Positions 13,515 through 21,021 of a DNA stretch of 23,497 nt are shown here, piece by piece. The notes under the pieces were generated by a model that did no database searches, was not told the DNA's origin, and was given only the letters and a program-made list of their open reading frames with translations. A program made the translations under genes and the position numbers. This DNA comes from Candidatus Dojkabacteria bacterium (GTDB lineage Bacteria; Patescibacteriota; Dojkabacteria; J137), in assembly GCA_020429545.1 (NCBI GenBank), contig JAGQLF010000006.1, positions 1 through 23,497 of the forward strand. The letters run 5' to 3'. How positions within the stretch are numbered: the first letter of the stretch is position 1; each line of letters opens with the position of its first letter.

Positions 13515-13588
13515 TGGAGGTGTCACCGGGATTCGAACCCGGGATCAGAGTTTTGCAGACTCATGCCTTACCACTTGGCTATGACACC
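13515..13588 (-). tRNA. tRNA-Cys (GCA), CCA encoded
   Basis: The minus strand begins GGTGTCA and ends with its complement TGACACC, then T73 and CCA. The D arm (AGCCAAGTGGTAAGGC), an anticodon loop C-T-GCA-A-A, and a T arm with GGGTTCGAATCCC are all present. U73 and the GCA anticodon are cysteine identity elements. The first anticodon-stem pair appears mismatched (T-T). The gene's 3' 19 nt are repeated 196 nt downstream on its own strand. Confidence 0.95.
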
Positions 13589-13678
13589 ACAAAAGTATTG
13601 TGTAGTGGGTATTTAGTAGTTAGGAAGTAATCAAAAACTCTTAAATTACTCAGTACTAAACACTAATAACTACTTAGG

Positions 13679-13684
13679 ATTATA
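13679..13684 (-). promoter_or_regulatory. Possible -10 box for tRNA-Cys
   Basis: Minus strand TATAAT lies about 90 nt before the tRNA 5' end. The segment between holds imperfect inverted TAGTAGTTA/ACTACTAA-type stretches. No clear -35 is seen. Confidence 0.3.
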
Positions 13685-13726
13685 TCTGAAAAACTTTATT
13701 ATGACGAATGGTTTTAAGTACAAGCA

Positions 13727-14389
13727 CTAAATTTCTTTATTACAAAAAAGAAACCCCTCCTCAGTTACACATAGAGTCAGAGTTTGCTCCTTATCAGTAA
13801 CAAATACACCCCTTGAATTTAGCTGAGGAATTGTATCAATAAATATTTTCAAAACACTTCCTCTAAATGTGTTATTTTGAATGTCCTCTTGAATAGATCT
13901 CCAGGTTGAATATCCTCCATTTAAATCAAATCTTCTATCCATATTTGAGGTTCTTTGTTCTTCAATAGATGGATTTGAGTATTCAGCTCTAACATATGCA
14001 ATTTTATATACAGTTTCAAAATTTAAGAAAGTTAAGTAGTCATGAAATTTTACGGTTGGACCTCCTATATCAAATTGATCTCCATACAGTTTATATGTTT
14101 TTCTTTCACCTCTTGCTAATACTGTATTCTCTTCATTTGGGCTAAACATTGCAGTTAATGGTGACTCTCCAGCTACTTCTGTAATAGTTACTTCAAAATA
14201 CTGTCCCTTATCGTCTTCCTTCAATGCAGAGAGTTCAACTTTTGCAACTGGAGATTCTTGAGTAAAGACTTTATAGGTATGCAACCAGCCTGCTGCAAAA
14301 AAAATAATAATTGCTAATGAGCAAAATATAACAAATAGAAACAGAAGAACAATTGAAGTAATAGCTTTAAATCTATAAAACTGACCCAT
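13727..14389 (-). CDS. Single-pass membrane protein of unknown function, 220 aa
   Basis: One N-terminal hydrophobic segment (about 10-33, ending FFAAGWLHTY) leads into a ~185-residue domain outside or inside the membrane. The domain has the order: PVAKVELSAL strand, KTYKLYGDQFDIGGPTVKFHDYLTFLNFETVYKIAYVRAEY, an EEQRTS helix, an STWRSIQEDI helix, and a final strand pair with LTLCVTEEGFLF. The layout 'GDxF/W ... K(F/W) ... L(G/N)xxxxYK(I/L)xRxxxxY' recalls proteins sometimes listed as 'multidrug efflux pump'-like in proteobacteria, but nothing here suggests transport. I cannot assign a function. Start ATG 14389 is fixed by an extended -10 five bases upstream. It stands alone between the terminator of the upstream gene and tRNA-Cys. 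Confidence 0.8.
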   Translation of the reverse strand: MGQFYRFKAITSIVLLFLFVIFCSLAIIIFFAAGWLHTYKVFTQESPVAKVELSALKEDDKGQYFEVTITEVAGESPLTAMFSPNEENTVLARGERKTYKLYGDQFDIGGPTVKFHDYLTFLNFETVYKIAYVRAEYSNPSIEEQRTSNMDRRFDLNGGYSTWRSIQEDIQNNTFRGSVLKIFIDTIPQLNSRGVFVTDKEQTLTLCVTEEGFLFCNKEI

Positions 14390-14403
14390 GGCTTATTATA
14401 TCA
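14390..14403 (-). promoter_or_regulatory. Extended -10 promoter of the 220-aa gene, leaderless
   Basis: Minus strand TGA then TATAAT (14400-14395), then AAGCC and the ATG. Confidence 0.65.
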
Positions 14404-14420
14404 AAACTGCACTAGTATAT

Positions 14421-14453
14421 AAAAAATATAAAGAGATGCCCTAAGGCATCTCT
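14421..14453 (-). terminator. Rho-independent terminator of the 556-aa gene
   Basis: On the minus strand AGAGATGCC, a four-base loop TTAG and GGCATCTCT are followed by TTATATTTTTT. A perfect 9-bp stem and a U-rich tail sit 17 nt after the stop codon. Confidence 0.85.
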
Positions 14454-14470
14454 ATAAGCTTAAAAACAAA

Positions 14471-16141
14471 TTATAATCCATACAACTCATTTAAGGCATC
14501 AACGTATTCTTCATATGTAATTTCTCCATTTATGTATCTATCTGTAAGTTCTTGCTCAGGACCTGATAATGTCGTATCAAAACTATCTTCATAATCGTCA
14601 TAATCTAGTGTTGAAGGTGACTCTATTGGTAATAGTGCATCTTCATAAACTGAGGACAAATTGCTAAACAGTTCAGTAAATTCGTTTGTGTAATCAACTT
14701 CTACCTCTAATGTAGGCATTTCAAATTCTGATTCAAAAGTTTTTGTATAAGAATTTAAATAACCTTCAATTCCATATCCAAATACCTCAATATCAAAATT
14801 TATTCCTTTACCAGTATTAAATTTATTATCTTTATCGTGGCATGATGTTAAATTAAATTTTACCAGACCAGCAAATGCAGACACAGATTCAAATGCTTCC
14901 ATCATATCTTCACGATTTTGAGCCACTTTATCTTGCTCTGGCACCATGTCTTTGAATGTATCGGATTTCCCATAAATATCAGATAAATCCTCAACTATTA
15001 CATCATAAGAATCTAGAAATACATTTTGAGTTGTTTCAACTATGCCTTTTGAATTTAAATCTCCACTGTAACATATAGAATTTGTATTCTCTGAAAATGG
15101 ATCAATCTCTGCAATATTTACAAACATATCAAGATTTTTTAGATTATCTTTAATTATATTTACAACTTTTGGTCCAGTGTTTTGAATTAGTTCTATTTGT
15201 TCTTCTGGCATTCCAGCAAAATTTTGAGCTAACTCCTGATTCAAATCTTTATACTCTTGAGAGTTCTTAAATTCTGCTAAACTGTCGTAACTCGTAACAC
15301 TTCCAGCCTCTTTTAATGCTTCTGCATAAAACCCAAAAATTTGTTTTATTCCATCTTTTGGATCAATTCCTAATGTTTTCCCAACAATACTTTCAATTGA
15401 TGCCATATCTTCAGGAGTAATTAGACCTCCATTTTCAATATCATTTAGTACAAAATAACCTTGTCCATTAATTAATGCTACAGTAGTATCAACATCTAAA
15501 TTTCCATTTTTAATTGATGAAATAGTAAAAGTACCATCAACAAAAATATTCATTTCGTTCAATAGCTCTTGAATTTCTTCATCTGAATTATTTGAGAAAA
15601 ATTCAATCATCTCTTGAGCTGAATCCAACTCAAATTTATCTGTTTCATAGTTCTCTGAATATTGTGTTTGAATGTCTAAATTCATCTTTAATCCTACTGT
15701 GTCATCTTCAAGTGTTATATCTGCATTTGAATCAAGTATACTATTGACAGTTTTCCCCTTTAAATCAATTGAGTCTGATGATTCTGGAGATTCCCAGAAA
15801 GTAAATTTTTCAGAAAGATTATTCATTTCTTTCTCAAGTTTTTCAAAATCTATAAAATCTAGAGGTTGCTCAGGATTAAAGGTTCTAAAGTCCATTGCAT
15901 CAAGTGTTAAACCAAACGATTCTTCTATATAAACACCCGCCTCCTCAACACCTGAAGTTACATTAAAACTTTTAGACTTGCCGTAGTTTGTAAATAACAG
16001 AAATATAAATATAACTAGTAAAAAAACTATACCAGCTCCAACAATTAGTGCCCTCACTGTATTTTTGTTTTGAATAAAAGAACTCATTGGCTTTGAACTT
16101 TCTGAAACATCAGTTATTTCTGACTTCACTTCATCACTCAT
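14471..16141 (-). CDS. Large acidic single-pass membrane protein with SHOCT-like C-terminal motif, 556 aa
   Basis: A short polar cytoplasmic start is followed by one membrane helix (about 31-51) and a ~500-residue acidic ectodomain rich in D, E, N and S. Two sparse Cys (in SICYSGDL and LTSCHDKD) might pair. No repeat or enzyme motif is seen. The extreme C-terminus, EQELTDRYINGEITYEEYVDALNELYGL read in pieces, matches the SHOCT pattern (L-x-x-R/L-x-x-x-G-x-I-T-x-E-E-Y/F), a short helical hairpin usually found at protein ends and thought to aid oligomerisation. SHOCT after an extracytoplasmic domain is unusual. A possible TATAAT lies 21 nt upstream of the ATG. A strong terminator follows. Function unknown. 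Confidence 0.82.
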   Translation of the reverse strand: MSDEVKSEITDVSESSKPMSSFIQNKNTVRALIVGAGIVFLLVIFIFLLFTNYGKSKSFNVTSGVEEAGVYIEESFGLTLDAMDFRTFNPEQPLDFIDFEKLEKEMNNLSEKFTFWESPESSDSIDLKGKTVNSILDSNADITLEDDTVGLKMNLDIQTQYSENYETDKFELDSAQEMIEFFSNNSDEEIQELLNEMNIFVDGTFTISSIKNGNLDVDTTVALINGQGYFVLNDIENGGLITPEDMASIESIVGKTLGIDPKDGIKQIFGFYAEALKEAGSVTSYDSLAEFKNSQEYKDLNQELAQNFAGMPEEQIELIQNTGPKVVNIIKDNLKNLDMFVNIAEIDPFSENTNSICYSGDLNSKGIVETTQNVFLDSYDVIVEDLSDIYGKSDTFKDMVPEQDKVAQNREDMMEAFESVSAFAGLVKFNLTSCHDKDNKFNTGKGINFDIEVFGYGIEGYLNSYTKTFESEFEMPTLEVEVDYTNEFTELFSNLSSVYEDALLPIESPSTLDYDDYEDSFDTTLSGPEQELTDRYINGEITYEEYVDALNELYGL

Positions 16142-16162
16142 ATATACACTTGATTAAAAATT

Positions 16163-16168
16163 ATTATA
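16163..16168 (-). promoter_or_regulatory. Possible -10 box of the 556-aa gene
   Basis: Minus strand TATAAT lies 21 nt before ATG 16141, giving a leader of about 14 nt with no SD. Confidence 0.35.
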
Positions 16169-16184
16169 GTTGATTTTATCGCCA

Positions 16185-17732
16185 TTATATCAGTAAATTT
16201 CTACCGGTCATAGCAGGTGGTATCGAAATACCTAAAAGCGATAAGATTGTTGGTGCCACATCAGCAAGATTTCCAACAGGTAATTCTCTTGAAGGTAATC
16301 CATTTTGTATTATCATAACTGGCACTTGATTTACCGAGTGTTTTGTATCATTTTTTCCCGTTTGAACATCAATCATTTCTTCAATATTCCCATGGTCTGC
16401 AGTGATTACTACTGCACCATTTTTTGCCAATGTTGCTTCTATAATTCTTCCTACACACTCATCACATACCTCCATAGCCTCTATTGCAGCTTTTATATTT
16501 CCAGTATGCGCAACCATATCCGGTCCTGCAAAGTTAATTAACATAAAATCAAACTCATCTGTCTGCATCTTTTCAAGCAGAACATCTGTAATCCACCTTT
16601 GACTCATCTCTGGCTTTAAATCATATGTAGCGACTTTAGGAGAAGGCACTTCAATCCATTTTTCGTTTTCAAAAACTTTACCAGTACCGCCATTAAAAAA
16701 GTATGTAACATGAGGAAATTTTTCAGATTCAGCTAACCTTAATTGTTTAAGTCCGTTTTCTGATAAGATTTTTCCTAGAGGATCTGTAACTTCTTCTGCA
16801 GGGAATGCAATATTTTTAGGAAATCCGTTTTTGTAATCAGTAAATCCAGTGAAGAACAAATTTGGTATTATTTGTCTTTGCCAACCGGAAAAGCTTTCAT
16901 CTTCAAATGCTCTTGTTATTTGCTGAGCTCTATCTGGCCTAAAGTTAAACATAATAACCGCATCTCCTGATTGGATTATATGTGGCTTTGTGTTTCCTTC
17001 TACAATCAGCGTTGGTTCGATATATTCATCAGAAACTTTATTTTTGTATTGTACTTCAAGCTCCTTTTTCCAATCTTTTATTACTTTACCTGTCCCAAGT
17101 GTCAACATGTCATATGCTTTTTTTGTTCTTTTCCAATTTTTATTTCTATCCATAGCAATTGCTCGTCCTACCATTGATGCAATTATTCCTGTTCGTTTTT
17201 GTAAACATTTAGCTTGAATTTCTTCTAGAACATTTACTCCATCGTCTGGCGGAGAATCTCTACCATCCAGAAAGCAGTGAATAAAAACTTTGTCTGGATT
17301 AAACTTTTTCTGAGCAGCAAGTTCGATTAATGCAAATAAATGTTCTAACGAACCATGAACAAGTCCATGTCCTGTAATTCCCACTAAATGAATTGCACCA
17401 TTATTTTTTGTTGCATGTTCAAATGCTTTATTTAGCATTACATTATCGTAAAAAGATTTGTTGGAAACAGCGTTATCAATTCTAGGTAAATCTTGCAATA
17501 TGATTTTCCCAGCTCCCATTGTTGTATGCCCAACCTCACTATTTCCATCTGTCCCTTCAGGCAAACCCACATATAATCCAGAAGCTTCTAACATTCCGTG
17601 AGGGTAGAGTGGCCAGTATTTATCTAGATTAGGTGTTTTAGCTTGCGTTATGGCATTTCCAGGACCTGGAGGAGCAGAGCCCACACCATCCATTGAAATT
17701 AGTACAACTGGTTTAGGATAGTTTTTTTTCAT
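16185..17732 (-). CDS. gpmI: 2,3-bisphosphoglycerate-independent phosphoglycerate mutase
   Basis: Glycolytic enzyme that interconverts 3- and 2-phosphoglycerate through a phosphoserine intermediate, using Mn. The 515-aa length is full. The alkaline-phosphatase-fold residues are visible: Asp15 in ISMDGVGSA, the nucleophile Ser65 in GTDGNSEVGHTTMGAG, GHGLVHGSLEHL (usual GVHSH-type loop), FLDGRDSPP, NFRPDRAQQ, NFAGPDMVAHTG, and the metal-binding ADHGN followed by KHSVNQVPV. 'TD' replaces the common 'QM' before GNSEVGH, a minor variation. ATG 17732 is chosen: it starts at the usual residue, and a TATTAT box lies five bases upstream. An ATG eight codons earlier would lie upstream of that promoter. 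Divergent from a GNAT gene. Confidence 0.97.
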   Translation of the reverse strand: MKKNYPKPVVLISMDGVGSAPPGPGNAITQAKTPNLDKYWPLYPHGMLEASGLYVGLPEGTDGNSEVGHTTMGAGKIILQDLPRIDNAVSNKSFYDNVMLNKAFEHATKNNGAIHLVGITGHGLVHGSLEHLFALIELAAQKKFNPDKVFIHCFLDGRDSPPDDGVNVLEEIQAKCLQKRTGIIASMVGRAIAMDRNKNWKRTKKAYDMLTLGTGKVIKDWKKELEVQYKNKVSDEYIEPTLIVEGNTKPHIIQSGDAVIMFNFRPDRAQQITRAFEDESFSGWQRQIIPNLFFTGFTDYKNGFPKNIAFPAEEVTDPLGKILSENGLKQLRLAESEKFPHVTYFFNGGTGKVFENEKWIEVPSPKVATYDLKPEMSQRWITDVLLEKMQTDEFDFMLINFAGPDMVAHTGNIKAAIEAMEVCDECVGRIIEATLAKNGAVVITADHGNIEEMIDVQTGKNDTKHSVNQVPVMIIQNGLPSRELPVGNLADVAPTILSLLGISIPPAMTGRNLLI

Positions 17733-17743
17733 ACAAAATAATA
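17733..17743 (-). promoter_or_regulatory. Possible -10 box of gpmI
   Basis: Minus strand TATTAT followed by TTTGT and ATG 17732 gives leaderless spacing. An overlapping TATTAT register lies three bases further upstream. Confidence 0.4.
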
Positions 17744-17765
17744 ATACAGGAGACAATTAAAACAT

Positions 17766-17788
17766 TCTATCTAGCTTGGCTAGATAGA
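17766..17788. promoter_or_regulatory. Perfect palindrome between divergent gpmI and GNAT genes
   Basis: Ten-base arms TCTATCTAGC (17766-17775) and GCTAGATAGA (17779-17788) flank TTG. It lies 11 bp upstream of the GNAT -10 box and 34 bp from the gpmI start, a plausible operator for either gene. It has no following T-run. Confidence 0.45.
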
Positions 17789-17796
17789 TATATTGA

Positions 17797-17810
17797 TGAT
17801 ATAATTATTA
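17797..17810 (+). promoter_or_regulatory. Extended -10 promoter of the GNAT gene, leaderless
   Basis: TGA then TATAAT (17800-17805), then TATTA and ATG 17811. Confidence 0.65.
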
Positions 17811-18602
17811 ATGGTGGAAATATTATCAATACAATCTGAAGAAGCAGTAGAGCTAATTGAGTCAGGAATGCACCCTGAATGGATAGAACTTATAAATAAT
17901 GGATTTGGCGGTATTCCAGAAGGTGACTCATTAGAAAATGCTATTCACGAAGTAAATTTTCCAAATCGGGCTACAATTTTTATTGCCAAAGATGAGGATG
18001 CAATTATTGGATATGCATCTGTTATGCGGTACGCTAATAATGATGACGATAAACGAGGTAAGCTAATGCGAAAAGCTATGTTAGATTTATTTCGATTTAT
18101 TCCTGAAGATAAATTTATAGGTGTGGAAATCAGTAGTATTGCAGTTAATGAGAAGTATAGAGGACAGCGCATCGGCATGAGACTATATCAACAAGTAGTA
18201 AAAGAATTAAATCCCTGTTTTATCAATGGATTTACTAAAAATCCTATAGCAGTTGGGGCAAGAATTAAAGCTTTGCCAGATTATGAAGTATTTTGGGGAG
18301 GAATACCACTTACTTCTGATGATTATTTATTTGGGCAAACAATACAGTCTTTGTATTTTATGACTAAAACTCCAGCTGAGGCTTATCAAATAACACAACA
18401 AAAACGCGTAGTATCTTTGCAAGCTCAAGATGTTGATATTATACCTACTGATTTAGTTGATACATCAACTCTAACGAATTATAAATTTAAAATTGTATGT
18501 GATGCAATAAATGAGATTCAAAGAGATAAAGGGGACCGAACTGTATTTGCACCACTTATTTGTGTTAGAAAAGATTTAATTAGTAATATAAGAGAACAAT
18601 AA
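17811..18602 (+). CDS. GNAT-family N-acetyltransferase, 263 aa
   Basis: Transfers an acyl group from acyl-CoA to an amine; the acceptor is unknown. The GNAT core spans about 45-160. A strand ends FIAKDEDAIIGYASVM, and motif A, VEISSIAVNEKYRGQRIGMRLYQQVV (read about 105-130), carries the pyrophosphate-binding R-G-Q-R-I-G loop. FINGFTKNPIAVGARIKAL follows in the place of motif B. About 100 residues beyond the core (160-263) have no recognised domain. Start ATG 17811 is set by the extended -10 box. The gene ends just before the decayed tgt fragment on the opposite strand. No toxin-antitoxin partner is present. Confidence 0.85.
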   Translation: MVEILSIQSEEAVELIESGMHPEWIELINNGFGGIPEGDSLENAIHEVNFPNRATIFIAKDEDAIIGYASVMRYANNDDDKRGKLMRKAMLDLFRFIPEDKFIGVEISSIAVNEKYRGQRIGMRLYQQVVKELNPCFINGFTKNPIAVGARIKALPDYEVFWGGIPLTSDDYLFGQTIQSLYFMTKTPAEAYQITQQKRVVSLQAQDVDIIPTDLVDTSTLTNYKFKIVCDAINEIQRDKGDRTVFAPLICVRKDLISNIREQ

Positions 18603-18605
18603 TTG

Positions 18606-18662
18606 CTAATTCGTAAATCTTAATTCTTTGGTCCACTCAGCATAAAAAGCCAAATTGTGAAT
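18606..18662 (-). pseudogene. Remnant of a second tgt 3' end
   Basis: On the minus strand this stretch reads IHNLAFYAEWTKELRFTN and then TAG, closely matching the C-terminus of the intact tgt (IHNLAFYAKWMEELRVTNKN). Over 52 nt (18611-18662 versus 19752-19803) 44 positions agree, including a 24-base identical block. There is no start or upstream body. The lipoprotein gene lies between the two tgt ends. Confidence 0.8.
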
Positions 18663-18667
18663 ATATA

Positions 18668-19717
18668 TTAATCACTCCAAACTACGGGTTTACCGTTCGT
18701 CTGGTTATACATGTTGAGAATTAATTCAAAATAAGCATCAATTTCTTCCTGAGTATAGGGATATGCATAGTGATTTAGTAAGTCGATACCATATCTTTGT
18801 TTAAAATCTTCAAAATCAATTCTATACTTTATTGCTAATCCATAAAAGTTATTAGTATAAAAATCATCTAGCAAATTAAATTGATTTATATGGAGTTGTG
18901 CTACGTTAAATAGTGCATCTTTAGAATAACCAGGATACTGAGCCTTACTAATCCACAAACCAGACATTATAGACCCTACGAAAACTCCCTCTGCCTCAGA
19001 AATTATTTTACTATATAAGGCAAGATCTCTTGGAATCTCTTCTAATGATGGATGTACAGTTGGATATGCAGAGAAAATATTTAATACTTCATTAACCAAA
19101 GTACTTGCAAAAAAGCCTGAGTAAAATCTTTCTCTTGTTTCAGCTTCTATATTTGGATTATCAACAGGATTAGTTTCATTCATATTAATAAACGCAGTAG
19201 TTGAACCAAATCTTTTAAAAATTTCGCTTGCCTCCTCGTATGTTTCATCAAAATTATAGTTAAATCCGTTTGCAAAGTGATATCCTAAACCGGTTGACCC
19301 TGAATCTGCTAATGGTAAGTTGAAAATTCGCCCACCTGTAAAAATTACAGCATGGTGATTTTTATATCTTCCATCTGCTGAAACTTCATATGTAATAGAG
19401 TTTGATCCAATATTTTTTATAATTTCAATCAGCCCCTGTGACAAAGTAAGTGATGATATTCCTGAAGATTCATCTAATGCAAAATACAGCTTATGTTCAA
19501 TACCATTTTGAGAAGTAATTGTTAAGGGAACCAATTTATCAAAAACCTCAGATACAATTAGATCGTTTAGGTCTTCTAAATTCTGTGCAATAGAAAAGTC
19601 CACATTGGCAACAGCCATTACCTCACTACTTTCTTGTTCAGTTGTACACCCACTCAATGCCAAAGCTAATCCCAAACTGGTAATACCAGCAGTACTTAAA
19701 AACTCTCTTCTATCCAT
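18668..19717 (-). CDS. Lipoprotein with twin-arginine-like signal, unknown function, 349 aa
   Basis: The N-terminus reads MDRREFLSTAGITSLGLALALSGC. It has a twin arginine followed by EFL as in Tat signals, a weakly hydrophobic helix, and a lipobox LSGC with Cys24 as the lipidation site. The mature chain (~325 residues) starts with a Thr/Glu/Ser-rich tether and contains a beta-rich part, FTGGRIFNLPLADSGS, and a helical C-terminal half with many aromatic residues (YSGFFASTL, LLDDFYTNNFYGLAIKYR). I do not recognise the family, and no catalytic motif is evident. A TATAAA lies seven bases before the ATG, and a 12-bp palindrome (19730-19741) precedes it. The gene is bracketed by an intact and a decayed tgt 3' end, suggesting insertion. 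Confidence 0.82.
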   Translation of the reverse strand: MDRREFLSTAGITSLGLALALSGCTTEQESSEVMAVANVDFSIAQNLEDLNDLIVSEVFDKLVPLTITSQNGIEHKLYFALDESSGISSLTLSQGLIEIIKNIGSNSITYEVSADGRYKNHHAVIFTGGRIFNLPLADSGSTGLGYHFANGFNYNFDETYEEASEIFKRFGSTTAFINMNETNPVDNPNIEAETRERFYSGFFASTLVNEVLNIFSAYPTVHPSLEEIPRDLALYSKIISEAEGVFVGSIMSGLWISKAQYPGYSKDALFNVAQLHINQFNLLDDFYTNNFYGLAIKYRIDFEDFKQRYGIDLLNHYAYPYTQEEIDAYFELILNMYNQTNGKPVVWSD

Positions 19718-19740
19718 AATAATTTTTATAACTTATAAGT

Positions 19741-20916
19741 TTAATTTTTATTTGTAACTCGCAATTCTTCCATCCACTTAGCATAAAAAGCCAAATTGTG
19801 AATTGTACACAACCGTTGCCCTGCTGGTTCTTTTATTCTAATTAAGTGCCGTAAGTAAGCACGTGACACTGTTTTGCAACATTCACAGTCACAATTCTCA
19901 TCTACAGGATTCTCATCGAATTTGTATCGCTCAGAACGTAAGTGCATAATATCGTAAGACAAAACCTTCTGTGTAGGCGAGGATAGCGATCCTCGCCTAC
20001 GAGAATATGATTTTGATTCATCACCCATTCCCCCTCCAACATACAAATATCCATGCCTAGCATTTCTTGTTGGCAATACTGTATCAAAAATATCCCAACC
20101 TGCATCTACACAATATGCAATATCTTCTGGTTGACCAACTCCCATTGCGTATTTATATTTATTATCTGGAATTAGCTCTGATACGTATGCCAACATTTCT
20201 CTATAGAATCCTGTAGGAAAGTCTTTTTTCCAAGATATATCTGAATACATTGGGATTCCCCCAAAATTATATAGGTCAAAATCTAATTCTAATAGTTGTT
20301 CAGCACTTTCTTTTCTCATTTTTTTATCATCAGCTCCTTGGACAACAGCACCTAATAAAGGTCTATTTAGACGGTGAGGATCGCGATCCTCACCGTCTTT
20401 ATAAATTTCATCAAACTTCTTTTTACTTCTAGCTGCCCATTTTGTTGTGAGCTCAACGCTTTCTTTTCTTGCAGATAAAGATGCATCTCCAATAATTGGG
20501 TCGTCTAATACAGTCAAAATATCAGCTCCTAGGTTAGATTGAATAACAATTGATCCTTCTGGCGTAAGTAGACTATAATCACCGCTTGCAGGGTCAATAA
20601 AGCTGCAACCAAGATCTGTAATTCTATTTTGTTTATTACCTTTATTTGAATTTATTAAAGAAAACACCTGCCAACCACCACTATCTGTAAGAATTGGTCT
20701 GTCCCAATTTATAAATTTATGTAATCCTCCCATCTTTTTTATATACTGACTCCCAATCTTTTGTTCTAAATGCAATGTAGTAGATACAATTTCATTTATT
20801 CCAGCATTTTTTACATCATTGAAAGATGCTGTTCTAATCGAGCCATATGTTGCATCTGGTAAGAATGCTGGAAGTGCAATTTCACCGTGTTTTGTTTGTA
20901 TAGATTTCTTTTCCAC
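19741..20916 (-). CDS. tgt: Queuine/preQ1 tRNA-guanine transglycosylase with two palindrome-encoded insertions
   Basis: Exchanges G34 for preQ1 in tRNAs with GUN anticodons. The 391 residues include the general-acid/base Asp78 in ILTDSGGWQVFSL, VVQG (191-194), YNFGGIP, MGVGQPEDI, nucleophile Asp278 in IFDTVLPTRNARHG, and zinc ligands Cys342, Cys344, Cys347 and His373. LDD (138-140) stands where FDE is usual. Two segments not found in typical TGT, about 173-184 (DGEDRDPHRL) and about 294-318 (RRRGSLSSPT), contain perfect 28-bp palindromes read in frame. Both lie in loops between conserved blocks, so activity is probably kept. The start is GTG, fixed by a TATAAT five bases upstream. The 3' end is duplicated beyond the next gene. 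No queuosine-biosynthesis gene is nearby. Confidence 0.95.
   Translation of the reverse strand: MEKKSIQTKHGEIALPAFLPDATYGSIRTASFNDVKNAGINEIVSTTLHLEQKIGSQYIKKMGGLHKFINWDRPILTDSGGWQVFSLINSNKGNKQNRITDLGCSFIDPASGDYSLLTPEGSIVIQSNLGADILTVLDDPIIGDASLSARKESVELTTKWAARSKKKFDEIYKDGEDRDPHRLNRPLLGAVVQGADDKKMRKESAEQLLELDFDLYNFGGIPMYSDISWKKDFPTGFYREMLAYVSELIPDNKYKYAMGVGQPEDIAYCVDAGWDIFDTVLPTRNARHGYLYVGGGMGDESKSYSRRRGSLSSPTQKVLSYDIMHLRSERYKFDENPVDENCDCECCKTVSRAYLRHLIRIKEPAGQRLCTIHNLAFYAKWMEELRVTNKN
19973..20000. repeat. Palindromic element B, in frame inside tgt
   Basis: Arms GTAGGCGAGGAT and ATCCTCGCCTAC flank AGCG. The arms are identical to those of element A at 11068-11095. It encodes about RRRGSLSSPT in TGT (residues 306-316) without breaking the frame. 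Confidence 0.85.
20369..20398. repeat. Palindromic element C, in frame inside tgt
   Basis: Arms AGACGGTGAGGAT and the exact reverse complement flank CGCG, making a perfect 30-bp palindrome. It shares the GnGAGGAT inner arm with elements A and B but has different outer bases. It encodes about KDGEDRDPHRL in TGT. Confidence 0.85.
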
Positions 20917-20927
20917 GCGTAATTATA
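20917..20927 (-). promoter_or_regulatory. -10 box of tgt, leaderless GTG start
   Basis: Minus strand TATAAT (20927-20922), then TTACG-type spacer of five bases, then GTG 20916. Confidence 0.6.
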
Positions 20928-21021
20928 ACTCACAAATTGAATATTTATGAACAATAAAATTAAACAGTTTCCCTGTTACGTATAAAAAATCTTATTAATC
21001 GACTAAGTGGAATGTATATTG

